NCBI GenBank assembly: GCA_017625065.1
Contig: JAGALS010000016.1
Coordinates: 58,157-122,156 of the forward strand
DNA: 64,000 bases
Direction: 5' to 3'
DNA from: Clostridia bacterium
Lineage (GTDB): Bacteria > Bacillota > Clostridia > Oscillospirales > CAG-272
Translations under genes and position numbers: made by a program
The notes under the pieces: generated by a model
Database searches by the model: none
Told to the model about the DNA's origin: nothing
Seen by the model: only the letters and a program-made list of their open reading frames with translations
In this document: positions 23,704-32,387 of the stretch, piece by piece
Position numbering within the stretch: position 1 is the first letter of the stretch
Layout of the letters: each line of letters opens with the position of its first letter

Positions 23704-24480
23704 TCACAGTTCTGTGATATCGGTGGGGGAAGCGGCGGCGATGTGCACGGAGGTGCCTGCCAGCGCGGCGCGCACCTCGCCAAGCGCTAATTCGGGGAGA
23801 TTGTTGGTTTCGGAAAGGTGCGCCAGCAGTAAGCGCTTCATGCCGTTTGCCGCCAGACGGATCGAAAAAGCGGCGCAATCGGTGTTCGAAAGATGTCCGC
23901 GGCGCGAGGCAATGCGGCGCTTGAGATCGTGAGGGTACGGCCCCGTGATCAGCATCTCCTCGTCGTGATTGCACTCCAGAATGACCGCCTCGCATCCCAT
24001 CAATCCCTCCTCAACGGCGGGGGTCACGATGCCAAGGTCGGTGGCATAACCAATAACGTGCGGCTTTTCGCCGTTTAACGTGATGCGAAAGCCGACACTG
24101 CTCAGGCTATCGTGCGAGGTGGGGAAGGAGGAAAAGGTCATGCTTCCAACCGTTTCGGTGAAAATTGGCGGATGCGAAACAAGCGCGGCGCGCAGATGCT
24201 CGCCCGCGCGGCTTGCAATCTTCTCGGCGGATGCGCCGACTGCGTGAACGGGAACGGGATGGTGCTTGACAAAGATGTCAAGGGCAGCGGTGTGATCGTG
24301 ATGCTCGTGGGTAATGAAGATCGCCGAAAGCGCGTCGGGCGAAACGTTTGCCGAGACAAGCGCCGTGCAAAGCGCCCGTGCCGAGCGCCCCGCATCGATC
24401 AGGATCGCCGTGTCGCCAACGGTCAGCAAAGCGGCGTTGCCCGTGGAGCCGGAATAGAGCATTTTGAAAGAATAATTCAT
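23704..24480 (-). CDS. MBL-fold hydrolase, YycJ/WalJ-like
   Basis: A 258-residue metallo-beta-lactamase fold protein with metal motif THEHHDH near residue 57, then SHDS and ILECNHD patterns, and HLSNTDCA/HLSETNN towards the end. It matches the YycJ/WalJ family, implicated in DNA repair and in coordinating wall synthesis with division. No clear ribosome-binding site lies close to ATG 24480; AAGGAA is 15 bases away. It is followed by rlmH in the same direction. Confidence 0.85.
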   Translation of the reverse strand: MNYSFKMLYSGSTGNAALLTVGDTAILIDAGRSARALCTALVSANVSPDALSAIFITHEHHDHTAALDIFVKHHPVPVHAVGASAEKIASRAGEHLRAALVSHPPIFTETVGSMTFSSFPTSHDSLSSVGFRITLNGEKPHVIGYATDLGIVTPAVEEGLMGCEAVILECNHDEEMLITGPYPHDLKRRIASRRGHLSNTDCAAFSIRLAANGMKRLLLAHLSETNNLPELALGEVRAALAGTSVHIAAASPTDITEL

Positions 24481-24504
24481 ATAACGTATGTTGATTTCCT
24501 TGTT

Positions 24505-24897
24505 TTATTGCCTGAAAAACGGATCGATGAAAAACAGATCGACGGCATCGATCAAAAAGGTGAAGAGTAGCGGAAAAATGATGGTCAGCATCCATTTGGA
24601 GCGCTGCAAGCGGCGCTCGCCGTCCGCAAGAAAGGCGACCTTTTGCTCGGCGCTCCATTCGGTGGGCAGCTGCTCGGGCGTCACACCCTTGCGATAGAGA
24701 AAACGATTGTAAATGAGATAAGCCAGCACAAATCCTAGCAGCAGCGCGAGATAGGATACCATCACCACAAATGCAAAAAAGGTCTTGTCGGTCAGCTCCG
24801 CGTAGCTGAGCGGTATGCGGTAAATGAGTAAGGCAAGGATCGTATTGACGATCAATAGGATCAGGTATCGCGTGTTTTGGGGAGATCTTTTCTTCAT
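24505..24897 (-). CDS. Three-helix membrane protein, unknown function
   Basis: A 130-residue protein with helices at about 10-30, 43-65 and 102-124, joined by a polar cytoplasmic stretch (RFLYRKGVTPEQLPTEW ... DGERRLQRSK). AGAAAGG precedes the ATG. It lies 24 bases upstream of the MBL gene and probably starts that operon. I do not recognise a family. Confidence 0.65.
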   Translation of the reverse strand: MKKRSPQNTRYLILLIVNTILALLIYRIPLSYAELTDKTFFAFVVMVSYLALLLGFVLAYLIYNRFLYRKGVTPEQLPTEWSAEQKVAFLADGERRLQRSKWMLTIIFPLLFTFLIDAVDLFFIDPFFRQ

Positions 24898-24911
24898 TTG
24901 AAAACCTTTCT

Positions 24912-24947
24912 AAAACAGCGCGGAGCTTTCACGCACCGCGCTGTTTT
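24912..24947 (-). terminator. Terminator of the hprK-galK operon
   Basis: AAAACAGCGCGG pairs with CCGCGCTGTTTT across a 12-base loop; minus-strand T-run ends the transcript just after the galK stop. Confidence 0.85.
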
Positions 24948-24957
24948 GATCAAACGG

Positions 24958-26241
24958 TTAGTCAATTTTTGTCGCGCCCTCGTTGCGGATACGCAATACG
25001 ATGCACGCACCCTCACCGAACACGCCGTCCATCAAGGTGCGGAAGCCCGCCACGTCCTCGGAGCGAACAAACGCTTGAATGGTGCCCGCAAAGCCACCAC
25101 CGTGTACGCGGAAGGCGCCCTTCTTGTCTGCAAGATAGCGCTCTGCAAGGCAAAGCGCAAGGGAAAGTCCTTGCTCTGCCACGTTCTTGGTGGTATACAC
25201 GTTTTGCAGGTAGCAGAAGGAGGAGCGACCCGAGTTGATCACGTTCTCAAAGAACTTGTCAAGGTCGCCTGCCTCAAGCGCCGCCTTTTGTGTTGCCACG
25301 CGGCGGTTCTCGGCAAAGAAGTGGAGCGCGCGCAAAATGGCGCGGTCGCCGAGGCTTTCACGCAAAGAGGGGATCGCGGCGATTACAGCATCCTCATCGG
25401 TCTCGCGCAGCACGGTCTTGCCCATTGCGGCGGCGATGCCCTTCATCTCGGCGGGAACTGCGGCGTAATCGGGGGTGAGGTCGGCGTGATTTCCGCCGGT
25501 ATTCACGATGCAAAGGTTGTAGCCCGCGGCGGTGATGTCGAAGTCGATCTTGTTGATCACGGGAGCCTTGGGGGCTTTGAAGTCGATCGAAATGATGCCG
25601 CCCACAGCGCAAGCCATCTGGTCCATCAGACCGCAGGGCTTGCCGAAGAACTCGTTCTCGGCATACTGCGCGATCTTGGCGATCTCGACGTTATCGACCC
25701 TGCCGCCGTTGTACAAATGATTTTCAATATTTCCGATCATATCCTCGAATGCGGCAGAGGAGGAAAGCCCTGAGCCCTTGAGGACACTTGAGGTGGTGTA
25801 GGCATCAAAACCGCCGACCGTATAGCCGCTTTTTTGCATTCCGGCACACATACCCGCGATGATCGAGTCCGAATGTGAGAAGCGCTCGGCACGGGGTGCG
25901 GTGTAATCGGCGATGTCCACAACGTCCTCGGGGAAGCCCTCGGACTTGACGCGGATCACGGTACCTTCGGATTTGGCAACGACCGCAATGATGTCAAGGT
26001 CGATGGATGCGGCGACCACACAGCCGTAGTTGTGGTCGGTGTGGTTGCCCGACAGCTCGCTGCGTCCCGCGACCGAAAGCAGCAGCACGTCTCTGTCTGC
26101 ACCATAAAGCTTTTCAAAGGCGCGGATGGCATCGATGTAGCGGTTTTTGACACCCGTCAGGGCCTCTTTTCCGTAAAGGGCAGTAAGGCGCGCATCCAAT
26201 TCGCCGCGCTCGATCTTGTTGATGGTTTGGTTTGTGTTCAT
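24958..26241 (-). CDS. galK: Galactokinase (GHMP family), clostridial variant
   Basis: A 427-residue GHMP kinase, longer than the usual 380-390 because of an N-terminal extension of about 40 residues. It has the sugar-binding motif as GRSELSGNHTDHNYG, the ATP loop LKGSGLSSSAAFE and CGLMDQMACAVGG with the catalytic Asp. The Glu of the usual GEHTDY is Asn here, a substitution at a residue that contacts the sugar. It phosphorylates galactose or a related sugar at C1. It lies 18 bases behind hprK, with no other Leloir genes beside it. Confidence 0.85.
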   Translation of the reverse strand: MNTNQTINKIERGELDARLTALYGKEALTGVKNRYIDAIRAFEKLYGADRDVLLLSVAGRSELSGNHTDHNYGCVVAASIDLDIIAVVAKSEGTVIRVKSEGFPEDVVDIADYTAPRAERFSHSDSIIAGMCAGMQKSGYTVGGFDAYTTSSVLKGSGLSSSAAFEDMIGNIENHLYNGGRVDNVEIAKIAQYAENEFFGKPCGLMDQMACAVGGIISIDFKAPKAPVINKIDFDITAAGYNLCIVNTGGNHADLTPDYAAVPAEMKGIAAAMGKTVLRETDEDAVIAAIPSLRESLGDRAILRALHFFAENRRVATQKAALEAGDLDKFFENVINSGRSSFCYLQNVYTTKNVAEQGLSLALCLAERYLADKKGAFRVHGGGFAGTIQAFVRSEDVAGFRTLMDGVFGEGACIVLRIRNEGATKID

Positions 26242-26259
26242 AAGGCGTTTTCTCCTCGT

Positions 26260-27195
26260 TTATTGTTCGATGCCCATTTGTTCCATGAGCTTTTTGTTGA
26301 ATTCTTCCGCTGTATTGTAGCCCATCTTCTTTTGACGGTTGTTCATTGCCACGATCTCCAGGATGATGGCAAGGTTTCGTCCGGGCTTGACGGGAATGGT
26401 GATGCTGGGGATCTCAATGCCCAGAATGTTCATAGTCTGGCTGTCCAATCCCAGTCGGTCGTACATTTTGCCCTGTACCCACGGCTCCAGATTGATGACC
26501 AGATCAATGCCTTCTGAATTTTTGACCGCACCCATACCGAACAGGCGGCGCACGTCAACGATGCCGATGCCGCGCAGCTCCACGTAGTGACGGATGATCT
26601 CGGGTGCCTCGCCCACCAGCCTTTTGGCGGAAACGCGCTTGATCTCCACTGCATCGTCCGCGATCAGTCGATGTCCGCGCTTGACAAGCTCGATGGCGGT
26701 CTCACTTTTACCGACGCCCGAGTCGCCAAGGATCAGAAGCCCCTCGCCGTAAACCTCGATCAGAACGCCGTGCCGCGTGATGCGGGGGGCGAGCTGAACG
26801 TTGAGAAAGGCGATCAAGGCTGCCATAAAGGGGCTGGTCTTTTCGCGCGCGATCAAAAGCGGCACGCCGTTTTCCTTTGCCATTTCCTCCATGCGGGGGA
26901 AGGGGGGAAGACTTGTGGTCAAGACCACGGCCACGGGCTTGTGCCGAAAGAAATCGTCTATTTTTGCGTTGCGCCTTGCCTCATCTCGCTCTTCCAGATA
27001 GCGGTACTCGGCGATGCCGATCAGCTGCACGCGCGATCGCTCAAATTTTTCAAAAAATCCCGCCAAAGCAAGACCGGGGCGGCTGACCTCTGTATTGGAG
27101 ATCAAAAGCTTTTCAGCTTCGTCCGGCAGATAAACGGGGGTCAGCCCGAATTCCTCAATGAGAGAGGAGAGGGGAATGGTATAGGTTTCCTTCAT
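26260..27195 (-). CDS. hprK: HPr kinase/phosphorylase
   Basis: A 311-residue bifunctional enzyme that phosphorylates Ser46 of HPr when glycolytic intermediates are high, driving catabolite repression through CcpA. Key parts: His142 in RHGVLIEVYG, the P-loop GDSGVGKS at 157-164, and the signature HYVELRGIGIVDVRRLFG. CAAGGAG precedes the ATG. The minus-strand box TATAAT (27230-27225) with a weak TTTCCA 17 bp upstream may be its promoter. It is followed by galK rather than lgt, the more usual partner. Confidence 0.96.
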   Translation of the reverse strand: MKETYTIPLSSLIEEFGLTPVYLPDEAEKLLISNTEVSRPGLALAGFFEKFERSRVQLIGIAEYRYLEERDEARRNAKIDDFFRHKPVAVVLTTSLPPFPRMEEMAKENGVPLLIAREKTSPFMAALIAFLNVQLAPRITRHGVLIEVYGEGLLILGDSGVGKSETAIELVKRGHRLIADDAVEIKRVSAKRLVGEAPEIIRHYVELRGIGIVDVRRLFGMGAVKNSEGIDLVINLEPWVQGKMYDRLGLDSQTMNILGIEIPSITIPVKPGRNLAIILEIVAMNNRQKKMGYNTAEEFNKKLMEQMGIEQ

Positions 27196-27372
27196 ACAGA
27201 TCTCCTTGCTCTTTAATTTTATTTATTATAGCATATTATTTTTGCTTTGGAAAGGGGTTTTCGCTATTTTTCACAAAAAAGCTCCGACTTGTAGTGTGCA
27301 ATTCACAAAATGTTCACAACTATACTTTATAATAAATAGCGATATACAAATCTCAACATAACGGGAGGCTTT

Positions 27373-28551
27373 GTGACCGTGAAAACCAAAAAAATCTTGC
27401 GCTTTTGCGCGATGCTGCTTGCGCTTGTGATGGCGGTGTCGCTTTGCGGATGCTCCTCGTCGGGTGCAATGCGTCCGACCGCGATCGCGAACAAGGTCGT
27501 CGCAAGGGCAGACGATATAGACATTACGTACGACAGCCTTTATTACGTGACGATGACACGCATCAAGGAGCTGAAGATCGTGTATGGCGAGGATGCGCTC
27601 GCAGATCCCCAAAGATGTGCCGAGCTTGAGACCTTCGTGAAGGCAAATCTGCTCACACGTGCCGAGGCGCTGATCTCCATCGGTCACGAGTACGGCTTGG
27701 ACATCGAAAAAGGAGATATTGCGGCTAACGTGCAAGCTGAGATCGATGCTATGCTACAGGGGAGCTTCGAGGGCGATGAGGATGCATATGCCGAGGGGCT
27801 GAACGCGATGTTTATGACCGACCGCTATTTGCGCGCTTATCTTGCGACAGAGAACTATTTGAGCAAGGCGATCATTAGCGAGATGCTGATGCGCGACGAG
27901 ATCGACGACTCCGACGAAACGGCAAGAAATCTGATCAACAGTGACAGCTTTTTGCATACCGTTCACGTATTTATTGACCGCGGCAACGGTAAGACCGATG
28001 AGGAAAACCGCGCCAATGCCGCGGCGCTTCAGGCGAGAGTTGCCGCAAAGACGACTAGCGAAGAGCGCTATGAACAAATGCGCAAGGAGCTTGGCGGCGT
28101 ATATAACAACGACTATTTTGACCTGCTTGGAAACGGCTATTATTTCACACGCGGCGAGACTGAGCGCGTGTACGAGGATGCGGCGTTCGCTTTGAACGAT
28201 TACGAGGTCAGCCCTGTGATCGAAAGTGTTGAGGGCTATTATATTGTGATGCGGTTGCCCAAGGACGAGAACTATATCGCCGATCATTTCCAGGAGCTGA
28301 AGGAAAAGACCTATTACGTGAAGCTCAACGAAATGGTCGATCAGCGCCTTTCGACGATGACCCTGGAAATGACCAATTACGGTGAAAGGCTGGACCTTTT
28401 GGAGCTGCCCCCCATCGATGCCGATGGCGGAGAGGGCGCGTTTGTCGCTGCGGTGGTGATCTCCTGCGTGATCTGCTGCAGTGCTCTTTTTGCGGTGGTA
28501 TACATGATTTCCAAAAAGAAGGGAAAACTGAAGAAAAAGGCGAAAAAGTAA
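27373..28551 (+). CDS. Parvulin-type peptidyl-prolyl isomerase lipoprotein (PrsA/SurA-like) with C-terminal membrane helix
   Basis: A 392-residue secreted protein. A signal peptide with lipobox L24-C25-G26-C27 marks it as a lipoprotein. Residues 45-180 form a SurA-like N-domain; about residues 195-295 (HTVHVFIDRGNGK, EQMRKELGG, EDAAFALNDYEVSPVIESVEGYYIVMRL) match a parvulin. Residues 356-380 are a hydrophobic helix followed by a Lys-only tail, which would add a second membrane anchor. GTG 27373 follows GGGAGG; GTG 27379 is an alternative. It probably helps fold exported proteins. The parvulin match is by pattern and moderately diverged. Confidence 0.75.
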   Translation: MTVKTKKILRFCAMLLALVMAVSLCGCSSSGAMRPTAIANKVVARADDIDITYDSLYYVTMTRIKELKIVYGEDALADPQRCAELETFVKANLLTRAEALISIGHEYGLDIEKGDIAANVQAEIDAMLQGSFEGDEDAYAEGLNAMFMTDRYLRAYLATENYLSKAIISEMLMRDEIDDSDETARNLINSDSFLHTVHVFIDRGNGKTDEENRANAAALQARVAAKTTSEERYEQMRKELGGVYNNDYFDLLGNGYYFTRGETERVYEDAAFALNDYEVSPVIESVEGYYIVMRLPKDENYIADHFQELKEKTYYVKLNEMVDQRLSTMTLEMTNYGERLDLLELPPIDADGGEGAFVAAVVISCVICCSALFAVVYMISKKKGKLKKKAKK

Positions 28552-28563
28552 TACTGTTATCAC

Positions 28564-28640
28564 ATAGGCAAGCGCGAACAAACCGAACCTGCTCTAAAGA
28601 CTTGCTTTTCGGTGCTTTCGGATGATTCACTCTTGCCTAT
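28564..28640 (+). ncRNA. Possible structured leader RNA of the CmpB/HD operon
   Basis: ATAGGCAAG (28564-28572) pairs perfectly with CTTGCCTAT (28632-28640), and inside it ACCGAA pairs with TTCGGT. The 77-nt nested structure lies between the lipoprotein stop and the ribosome-binding site of the CmpB gene. It is not a tRNA (no TTC loop or anticodon arm). No known riboswitch class fits that I can name. Confidence 0.35.
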
Positions 28641-28657
28641 CTTGAAAGGACAAGCCA

Positions 28658-29383
28658 ATGGATCCTTTGTTTGAATATTTGTTTTTGTTCTGCGTTTGCG
28701 CCACGGCAGGGTGGCTGATCGAGGTGGTGTATCGCGGCTTCCGCCATCATAAGGTGGTCAATCCCGGGTTTCTGACGGGATGCTGCCTGCCCATTTACGG
28801 CATCGGCGGCACGATCCTATATTTTCTGTCGGGTCTCAAGCTCCGTGCACTCCCGAATGAGTTCGTGCGCGTTGCTGTGATTTTGCTGCTCGCGGTCCTG
28901 GTGATGACCTTGATCGAGCTGGTCGGCGGATGGATCGCGGTGCAGTTTTTCCATATACGTCTGTGGGATTATTCGCACGAATGGATGAATTTCAAGGGGC
29001 TGATCTGTCCAAAGTTCTCGCTATTTTGGGGACTGATCTGCGCCGCGTTCTATTTTTTGCTGTATCTGCCCTTGCACATCTACGTCGAGGGCGTGATCGA
29101 ATACCCCTTGTTGATCCTTGCGATCGGTATGTATCTGGGTGTTTTTGTTGTGGATCTGGTCCACTCTCTGCGCCTCTTGCAGCGCGTGAAATCCTACGCG
29201 ATGCATATGCGAACGCTCATCAACCTCAATCAGCTCAAAAGCAACGCCCGCGAGCATTTTCAAAATGCAGCGGGCGGCAAGCGGCACGCGCCCTTTAACT
29301 TTTACCGTATGGTCGGCCGCTATATGACCGATATTCACGGCTACCGTGAGCAGATCCAGCAGAAATGGGGAGAGAAAAAGTGA
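28658..29383 (+). CDS. CmpB-type putative ABC transporter membrane protein
   Basis: A 241-residue protein with five or six hydrophobic segments. CATAGWLIEVVYRGFRHHKVVNPGFLTGCCLPIYGIGG and RLWDYSHEWMNFKGLICPKFSLFWGL are the hallmarks of the PF06541 family, often labelled putative ABC-type IV transporter CmpB though direct proof of transport is lacking. AAAGGA precedes the ATG. The C-terminal 70 residues are basic and cytoplasmic. Its stop overlaps the start of an HD-domain gene (GTGA), so the two act together or at least are translated together. Confidence 0.8.
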   Translation: MDPLFEYLFLFCVCATAGWLIEVVYRGFRHHKVVNPGFLTGCCLPIYGIGGTILYFLSGLKLRALPNEFVRVAVILLLAVLVMTLIELVGGWIAVQFFHIRLWDYSHEWMNFKGLICPKFSLFWGLICAAFYFLLYLPLHIYVEGVIEYPLLILAIGMYLGVFVVDLVHSLRLLQRVKSYAMHMRTLINLNQLKSNAREHFQNAAGGKRHAPFNFYRMVGRYMTDIHGYREQIQQKWGEKK

Positions 29384-29847
29384 AAAAGACAGTAGATAAT
29401 AAGCTGTTTTCTGAGGTGGCGCGCGAGGTCGTCGGCAAGGCGCGCTACGATGAAATGAAGCAGTACGTATCCCATTCCGATATCACGGTCTATCAGCATT
29501 GCATCAAGGTGGCGTACAAGGCGTATTGCTTTGCGGTACGCCACGATATCCCTTGCGATATGCGCGCGCTGATCCGCGGAGCGCTGCTGCACGATTACTA
29601 TCTTTACGATTGGCACGATCCGAACAAGGGCTTTCGCTGGCACGGCTTCAAGCATCATCGCTTTGCACTGCGGAACGCCGAGCGCGATTTCGTCCTTTCC
29701 AAAAAAGAGCGCAATATCATCCACTCGCATATGTTTCCTCTGACCTTCTGGTGCCTGCCCCGCTGCCGCGAGGCGTGGCTCGTCACGCTCGCGGACAAGC
29801 TCGTCGCCACCGAGGAGACCTTGATCAAATACCGCAAAAAAACATAA
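29380..29847 (+). CDS. HD-domain phosphohydrolase
   Basis: A 155-residue HD protein. VYQHCIKVAYKAYCFA supplies the first His, RGALLHDYYLYDW the HD pair, and LVTLADKLVATEET the last Asp. This order of H...HD...D makes a metal phosphohydrolase likely. A GTG start at 29380 has GGGGAG seven bases upstream and overlaps the CmpB stop. The substrate is unknown; nucleotides or second messengers are typical. Confidence 0.85.
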   Translation: MKKTVDNKLFSEVAREVVGKARYDEMKQYVSHSDITVYQHCIKVAYKAYCFAVRHDIPCDMRALIRGALLHDYYLYDWHDPNKGFRWHGFKHHRFALRNAERDFVLSKKERNIIHSHMFPLTFWCLPRCREAWLVTLADKLVATEETLIKYRKKT

Positions 29848-29853
29848 ATCTCA

Positions 29854-29886
29854 CCCCGTTAGGCGCCTAAATGACGTTTGACGGGG
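29854..29886 (+). terminator. Hairpin after the HD gene, possible terminator
   Basis: CCCCGT pairs with ACGGGG, enclosing the 12-bp palindrome TTAGGCGCCTAA. No good T-run follows, so it may be only a stabilising or processing hairpin. Confidence 0.35.
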
Positions 29887-29935
29887 AATTCTTATTACAT
29901 AAAAAGAGAATTTTTGAAAAAATAATAAAAAAGAC

Positions 29936-29964
29936 TTGACAAGACACGCGCTTTGTGTTATACT
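29936..29964 (+). promoter_or_regulatory. Promoter of the ylxM-ffh operon
   Basis: TTGACA (29936-29941), 17 bp, TATACT (29959-29964). Confidence 0.8.
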
Positions 29965-29998
29965 CTGTAAAGGATTTTGCTTTACAGGCGGTGAGAGT

Positions 29999-30331
29999 AT
30001 GTTTGAAAAGAATCTTTTGCTGTCCTATTTGCTGGATCAGTACGGTGCTGTTCTGGGTGAACGGCATCGCACGTTGCTTGATTACTATTATAATCAAGAT
30101 CTCTCGCTTGCCGAGATCGCGGCCGAGGTCGGCATTTCGCGCCAAGGCGTGCGAGACAGCATCAAAAAGGCAGAAGAGGAGCTCTTCTTTTTGGAGGAGA
30201 ACCTGCATTTGCACGAGCGCACGTTGAAGATGGCAAAGGCAAGCGATCGGCTATTGCGGCTGCCGATGTCAAACGAGATGCGTGAGGCGGTTCAGGAGCT
30301 GATCGAGGCGGCAGAGCTTGCCACGAACTAA
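29999..30331 (+). CDS. ylxM: YlxM-family DNA-binding/SRP-associated protein
   Basis: A 110-residue helix-turn-helix protein. LLLSYLLDQYGAVLGERHRTLLDYYYNQDLSLAEIAAEVGISRQGVRDSIKKAE is the YlxM signature region (residues about 7-60). It precedes ffh in nearly all Bacillota, and YlxM is reported to help assemble the signal recognition particle. GGTGAGAG lies before ATG 29999. Upstream in-frame codons exist but overlap the promoter. Confidence 0.9.
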   Translation: MFEKNLLLSYLLDQYGAVLGERHRTLLDYYYNQDLSLAEIAAEVGISRQGVRDSIKKAEEELFFLEENLHLHERTLKMAKASDRLLRLPMSNEMREAVQELIEAAELATN

Positions 30332-30351
30332 TCAAAGAAAGGCGGTATCGT

Positions 30352-31692
30352 ATGTTTGAAAATTTGAGCGAAAAACTGAGTAACGCCTTTAAATTTTTCC
30401 GTAACAAGGGCAAGCTGACCGAGGCGGATATCAAAGCAGGTATGCGCGAGATCAAGCTGGCACTGCTGGAAGCGGACGTCAACTTCAAGGTCGTGCGCGA
30501 CTTTGTCAAGATGGTCTCGGAGCGCGCCGTTGGTGCCGAGGTGCTGGAATCCCTGCTCCCCGCGCAGCAGATCGTCAAGATCGTCAATGAGGAAATGATC
30601 CGCTTGATGGGGCAGACGCAGGCGAAGCTCACCATTGCACCCAAGCCCCCGACAGTCGTGATGATGGTCGGCTTGCAGGGCGCGGGTAAGACCACCCACG
30701 CGGGTAAGCTCGCGGGGATGTATAAAAAACAAGGAAAGAAGCCGTTGCTTGTGGCGTGTGACGTTTACCGTCCCGCGGCGATCAAGCAGCTGCAGATACT
30801 TGGCGAGAAGCTGGACATTCCGGTCTTCACCCTTGGTGAAAAGGAAAAGCCGGTTAAGATCGCCAAGGAGGGCTTGAAGCACGCCGAGAAGATGGGCTAT
30901 GATATGGTCTTTATCGATACGGCAGGTCGACTTCACATCGACGAGGAGCTGATGGGCGAGCTTCAGGACATCAAAAAGGCGGTCGATCCCACCGAGATCC
31001 TGCTCACGGTCGATGCAATGATCGGTCAGGATGCGGTCACGGTCGCCGAGCATTTCAACGGTCAGCTTGACGTCACGGGCGTGATCCTGACCAAGCTTGA
31101 CGGCGACACCCGTGGCGGTGCGGCGCTTTCGGTCCGTCACGTGACGGGCAAGCCCATCAAATTCGTGGGTGTGGGCGAGAAGATCGACGCGATCGAGCCC
31201 TTCTATCCCGACCGTATGGCAAGCCGTATCCTCGGTATGGGCGACGTGCTGTCTCTCATTGAGAAGGCAGAGCAGGCCTACGACGAAAAGCAGGCGGCGG
31301 CGCTGGAAAAGAAGATGCGCGAGGCCACCTTCACCCTTGATGACTATCTGGATCAGTTTGCACAGCTGAAAAAGATGGGTAATATTGAATCGTTGCTTGG
31401 TATGATGCCCGGCGTGAATGCAAGCGCCCTGAAGGATGCCAAGATCGACGAAAAGCAAATGGCGCGCACCGAGGCGATCATCAAATCGATGACCAAGAAG
31501 GAGCGCGAAAAGCCCGACATCATCGGTGCTTCCCGCAAGCAGCGCATCGCGCGCGGCAGCGGCACCACGGTCGAGGATGTCAACAAGCTCTTAAAGCAAT
31601 TTGAGCAGGTCCGAAAGATGATGAAGCAGTTCGCAAACGGCGGACTGAAACGAGGACTTTTCGGAAAAGGGAAAATGAAATTCCCGATGTAA
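30352..31692 (+). CDS. ffh: Signal recognition particle protein Ffh
   Basis: A 446-residue SRP54 GTPase. N-domain residues 1-85; G1 GLQGAGKTT at 107-115; DTAGRL and TKLDGDTRGG follow; the Met-rich M domain begins near residue 300 with the RNA-binding region SRKQRIARGSGTTVEDVNKLLKQFEQ. It binds 4.5S/7S RNA and signal sequences and delivers ribosomes to FtsY. AAAGGCGG precedes the ATG. The gene follows ylxM by 20 bases and leads into rpsP. The SRP RNA gene itself is not in the window. Confidence 0.97.
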   Translation: MFENLSEKLSNAFKFFRNKGKLTEADIKAGMREIKLALLEADVNFKVVRDFVKMVSERAVGAEVLESLLPAQQIVKIVNEEMIRLMGQTQAKLTIAPKPPTVVMMVGLQGAGKTTHAGKLAGMYKKQGKKPLLVACDVYRPAAIKQLQILGEKLDIPVFTLGEKEKPVKIAKEGLKHAEKMGYDMVFIDTAGRLHIDEELMGELQDIKKAVDPTEILLTVDAMIGQDAVTVAEHFNGQLDVTGVILTKLDGDTRGGAALSVRHVTGKPIKFVGVGEKIDAIEPFYPDRMASRILGMGDVLSLIEKAEQAYDEKQAAALEKKMREATFTLDDYLDQFAQLKKMGNIESLLGMMPGVNASALKDAKIDEKQMARTEAIIKSMTKKEREKPDIIGASRKQRIARGSGTTVEDVNKLLKQFEQVRKMMKQFANGGLKRGLFGKGKMKFPM

Positions 31693-31760
31693 TGTCTTGA
31701 AAAAAAGACAACGTAACACAGTTTTAAAAAAAATTATAAAAATAAAGGAGAATTTTAACC

Positions 31761-31997
31761 ATGGTTAAGATCAGACTCACCCGTACGGGCAAGACCCATT
31801 CCGCATGCTACCGCATCGTTGTTGCTGACCAGCGCTCTCCCCGCGACGGCCGCTTTATCGAGGAGATCGGCTTCTACAACCCCAACTCCAAGGAGCTGAA
31901 GGTGAACGAAGAGGCTGCTAAGAAGTGGCTTGCAAACGGCGCTCAGCCCAGCGACACCACCAAGGCTCTGCTCAAGAAGGCCGGCGTTATCGCCTAA
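31761..31997 (+). CDS. rpsP: Ribosomal protein bS16
   Basis: A 78-residue small-subunit protein starting [41 protein letters not shown], the standard bS16 pattern. It binds 16S rRNA early in 30S assembly. TAAAGGAG lies ten bases before the ATG. Codon use is strongly biased, as expected for an abundant protein. Gene order ffh-rpsP-KH is conserved in Bacillota. Confidence 0.97.
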   Translation: MVKIRLTRTGKTHSACYRIVVADQRSPRDGRFIEEIGFYNPNSKELKVNEEAAKKWLANGAQPSDTTKALLKKAGVIA

Positions 31998-32012
31998 TTT
32001 TTGGGGGACGAT

Positions 32013-32252
32013 ATGGTCGATCTGAAAGAGATCCTCACAGATATCGCCCGCGCCATCGTGGACCATCCCGATGATGTGATGGTAACTGAAGAGGAAAACA
32101 ATGGGGATGTCACCCTGACCCTCGGCGTACATGCAGACGACATGGGTATGGTCATCGGCCGTCACGGCAGGATCGCAAAGGCGATCCGCTCGGTGATGAA
32201 GGCTGCGGCAGGCACCTGTGGCAAAAAGGTCAACGTTGAGATCACGGACTGA
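32013..32252 (+). CDS. khpA: KH-domain RNA-binding protein KhpA
   Basis: A 79-residue protein with one KH domain; the GxxG loop is IGRHGRIAKAIRSVM. It is the KhpA type that pairs with KhpB and affects cell elongation and RNA regulation. ATG 32013 has GGGGGA five bases upstream; a TTG at 32001 is in frame but lacks a site. It follows rpsP by 15 bases and is ended by a strong terminator. Confidence 0.93.
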   Translation: MVDLKEILTDIARAIVDHPDDVMVTEEENNGDVTLTLGVHADDMGMVIGRHGRIAKAIRSVMKAAAGTCGKKVNVEITD

Positions 32253-32260
32253 CACAAAAA

Positions 32261-32297
32261 ACGAAGGCGCACCGCATCGCGGTGCGCCTTCGTTTTT
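32261..32297 (+). terminator. Terminator of the ylxM-ffh-rpsP-khpA operon
   Basis: A 15-bp perfect stem (ACGAAGGCGCACCGC with its complement) around an ATC loop, then TTTTT. Confidence 0.92.
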
Positions 32298-32322
32298 AAA
32301 AAATGTTTTTGTCGCTTTTTGC

Positions 32323-32351
32323 TTGACTTTCCCATCTTGCGATGCTATAAT
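32323..32351 (+). promoter_or_regulatory. Promoter of the OPA-type MFS gene
   Basis: TTGACT (32323-32328), 17 bp, TATAAT (32346-32351). Confidence 0.75.
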
Positions 32352-32387
32352 ACTAGGGTATGTTTTATATGCTTGAAAGGAGAAGCT

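Noticed and set aside
28564-28640. A tRNA gene
   Set aside because: Length and closing stem are tRNA-like, but there is no T-loop, D-loop or anticodon stem.
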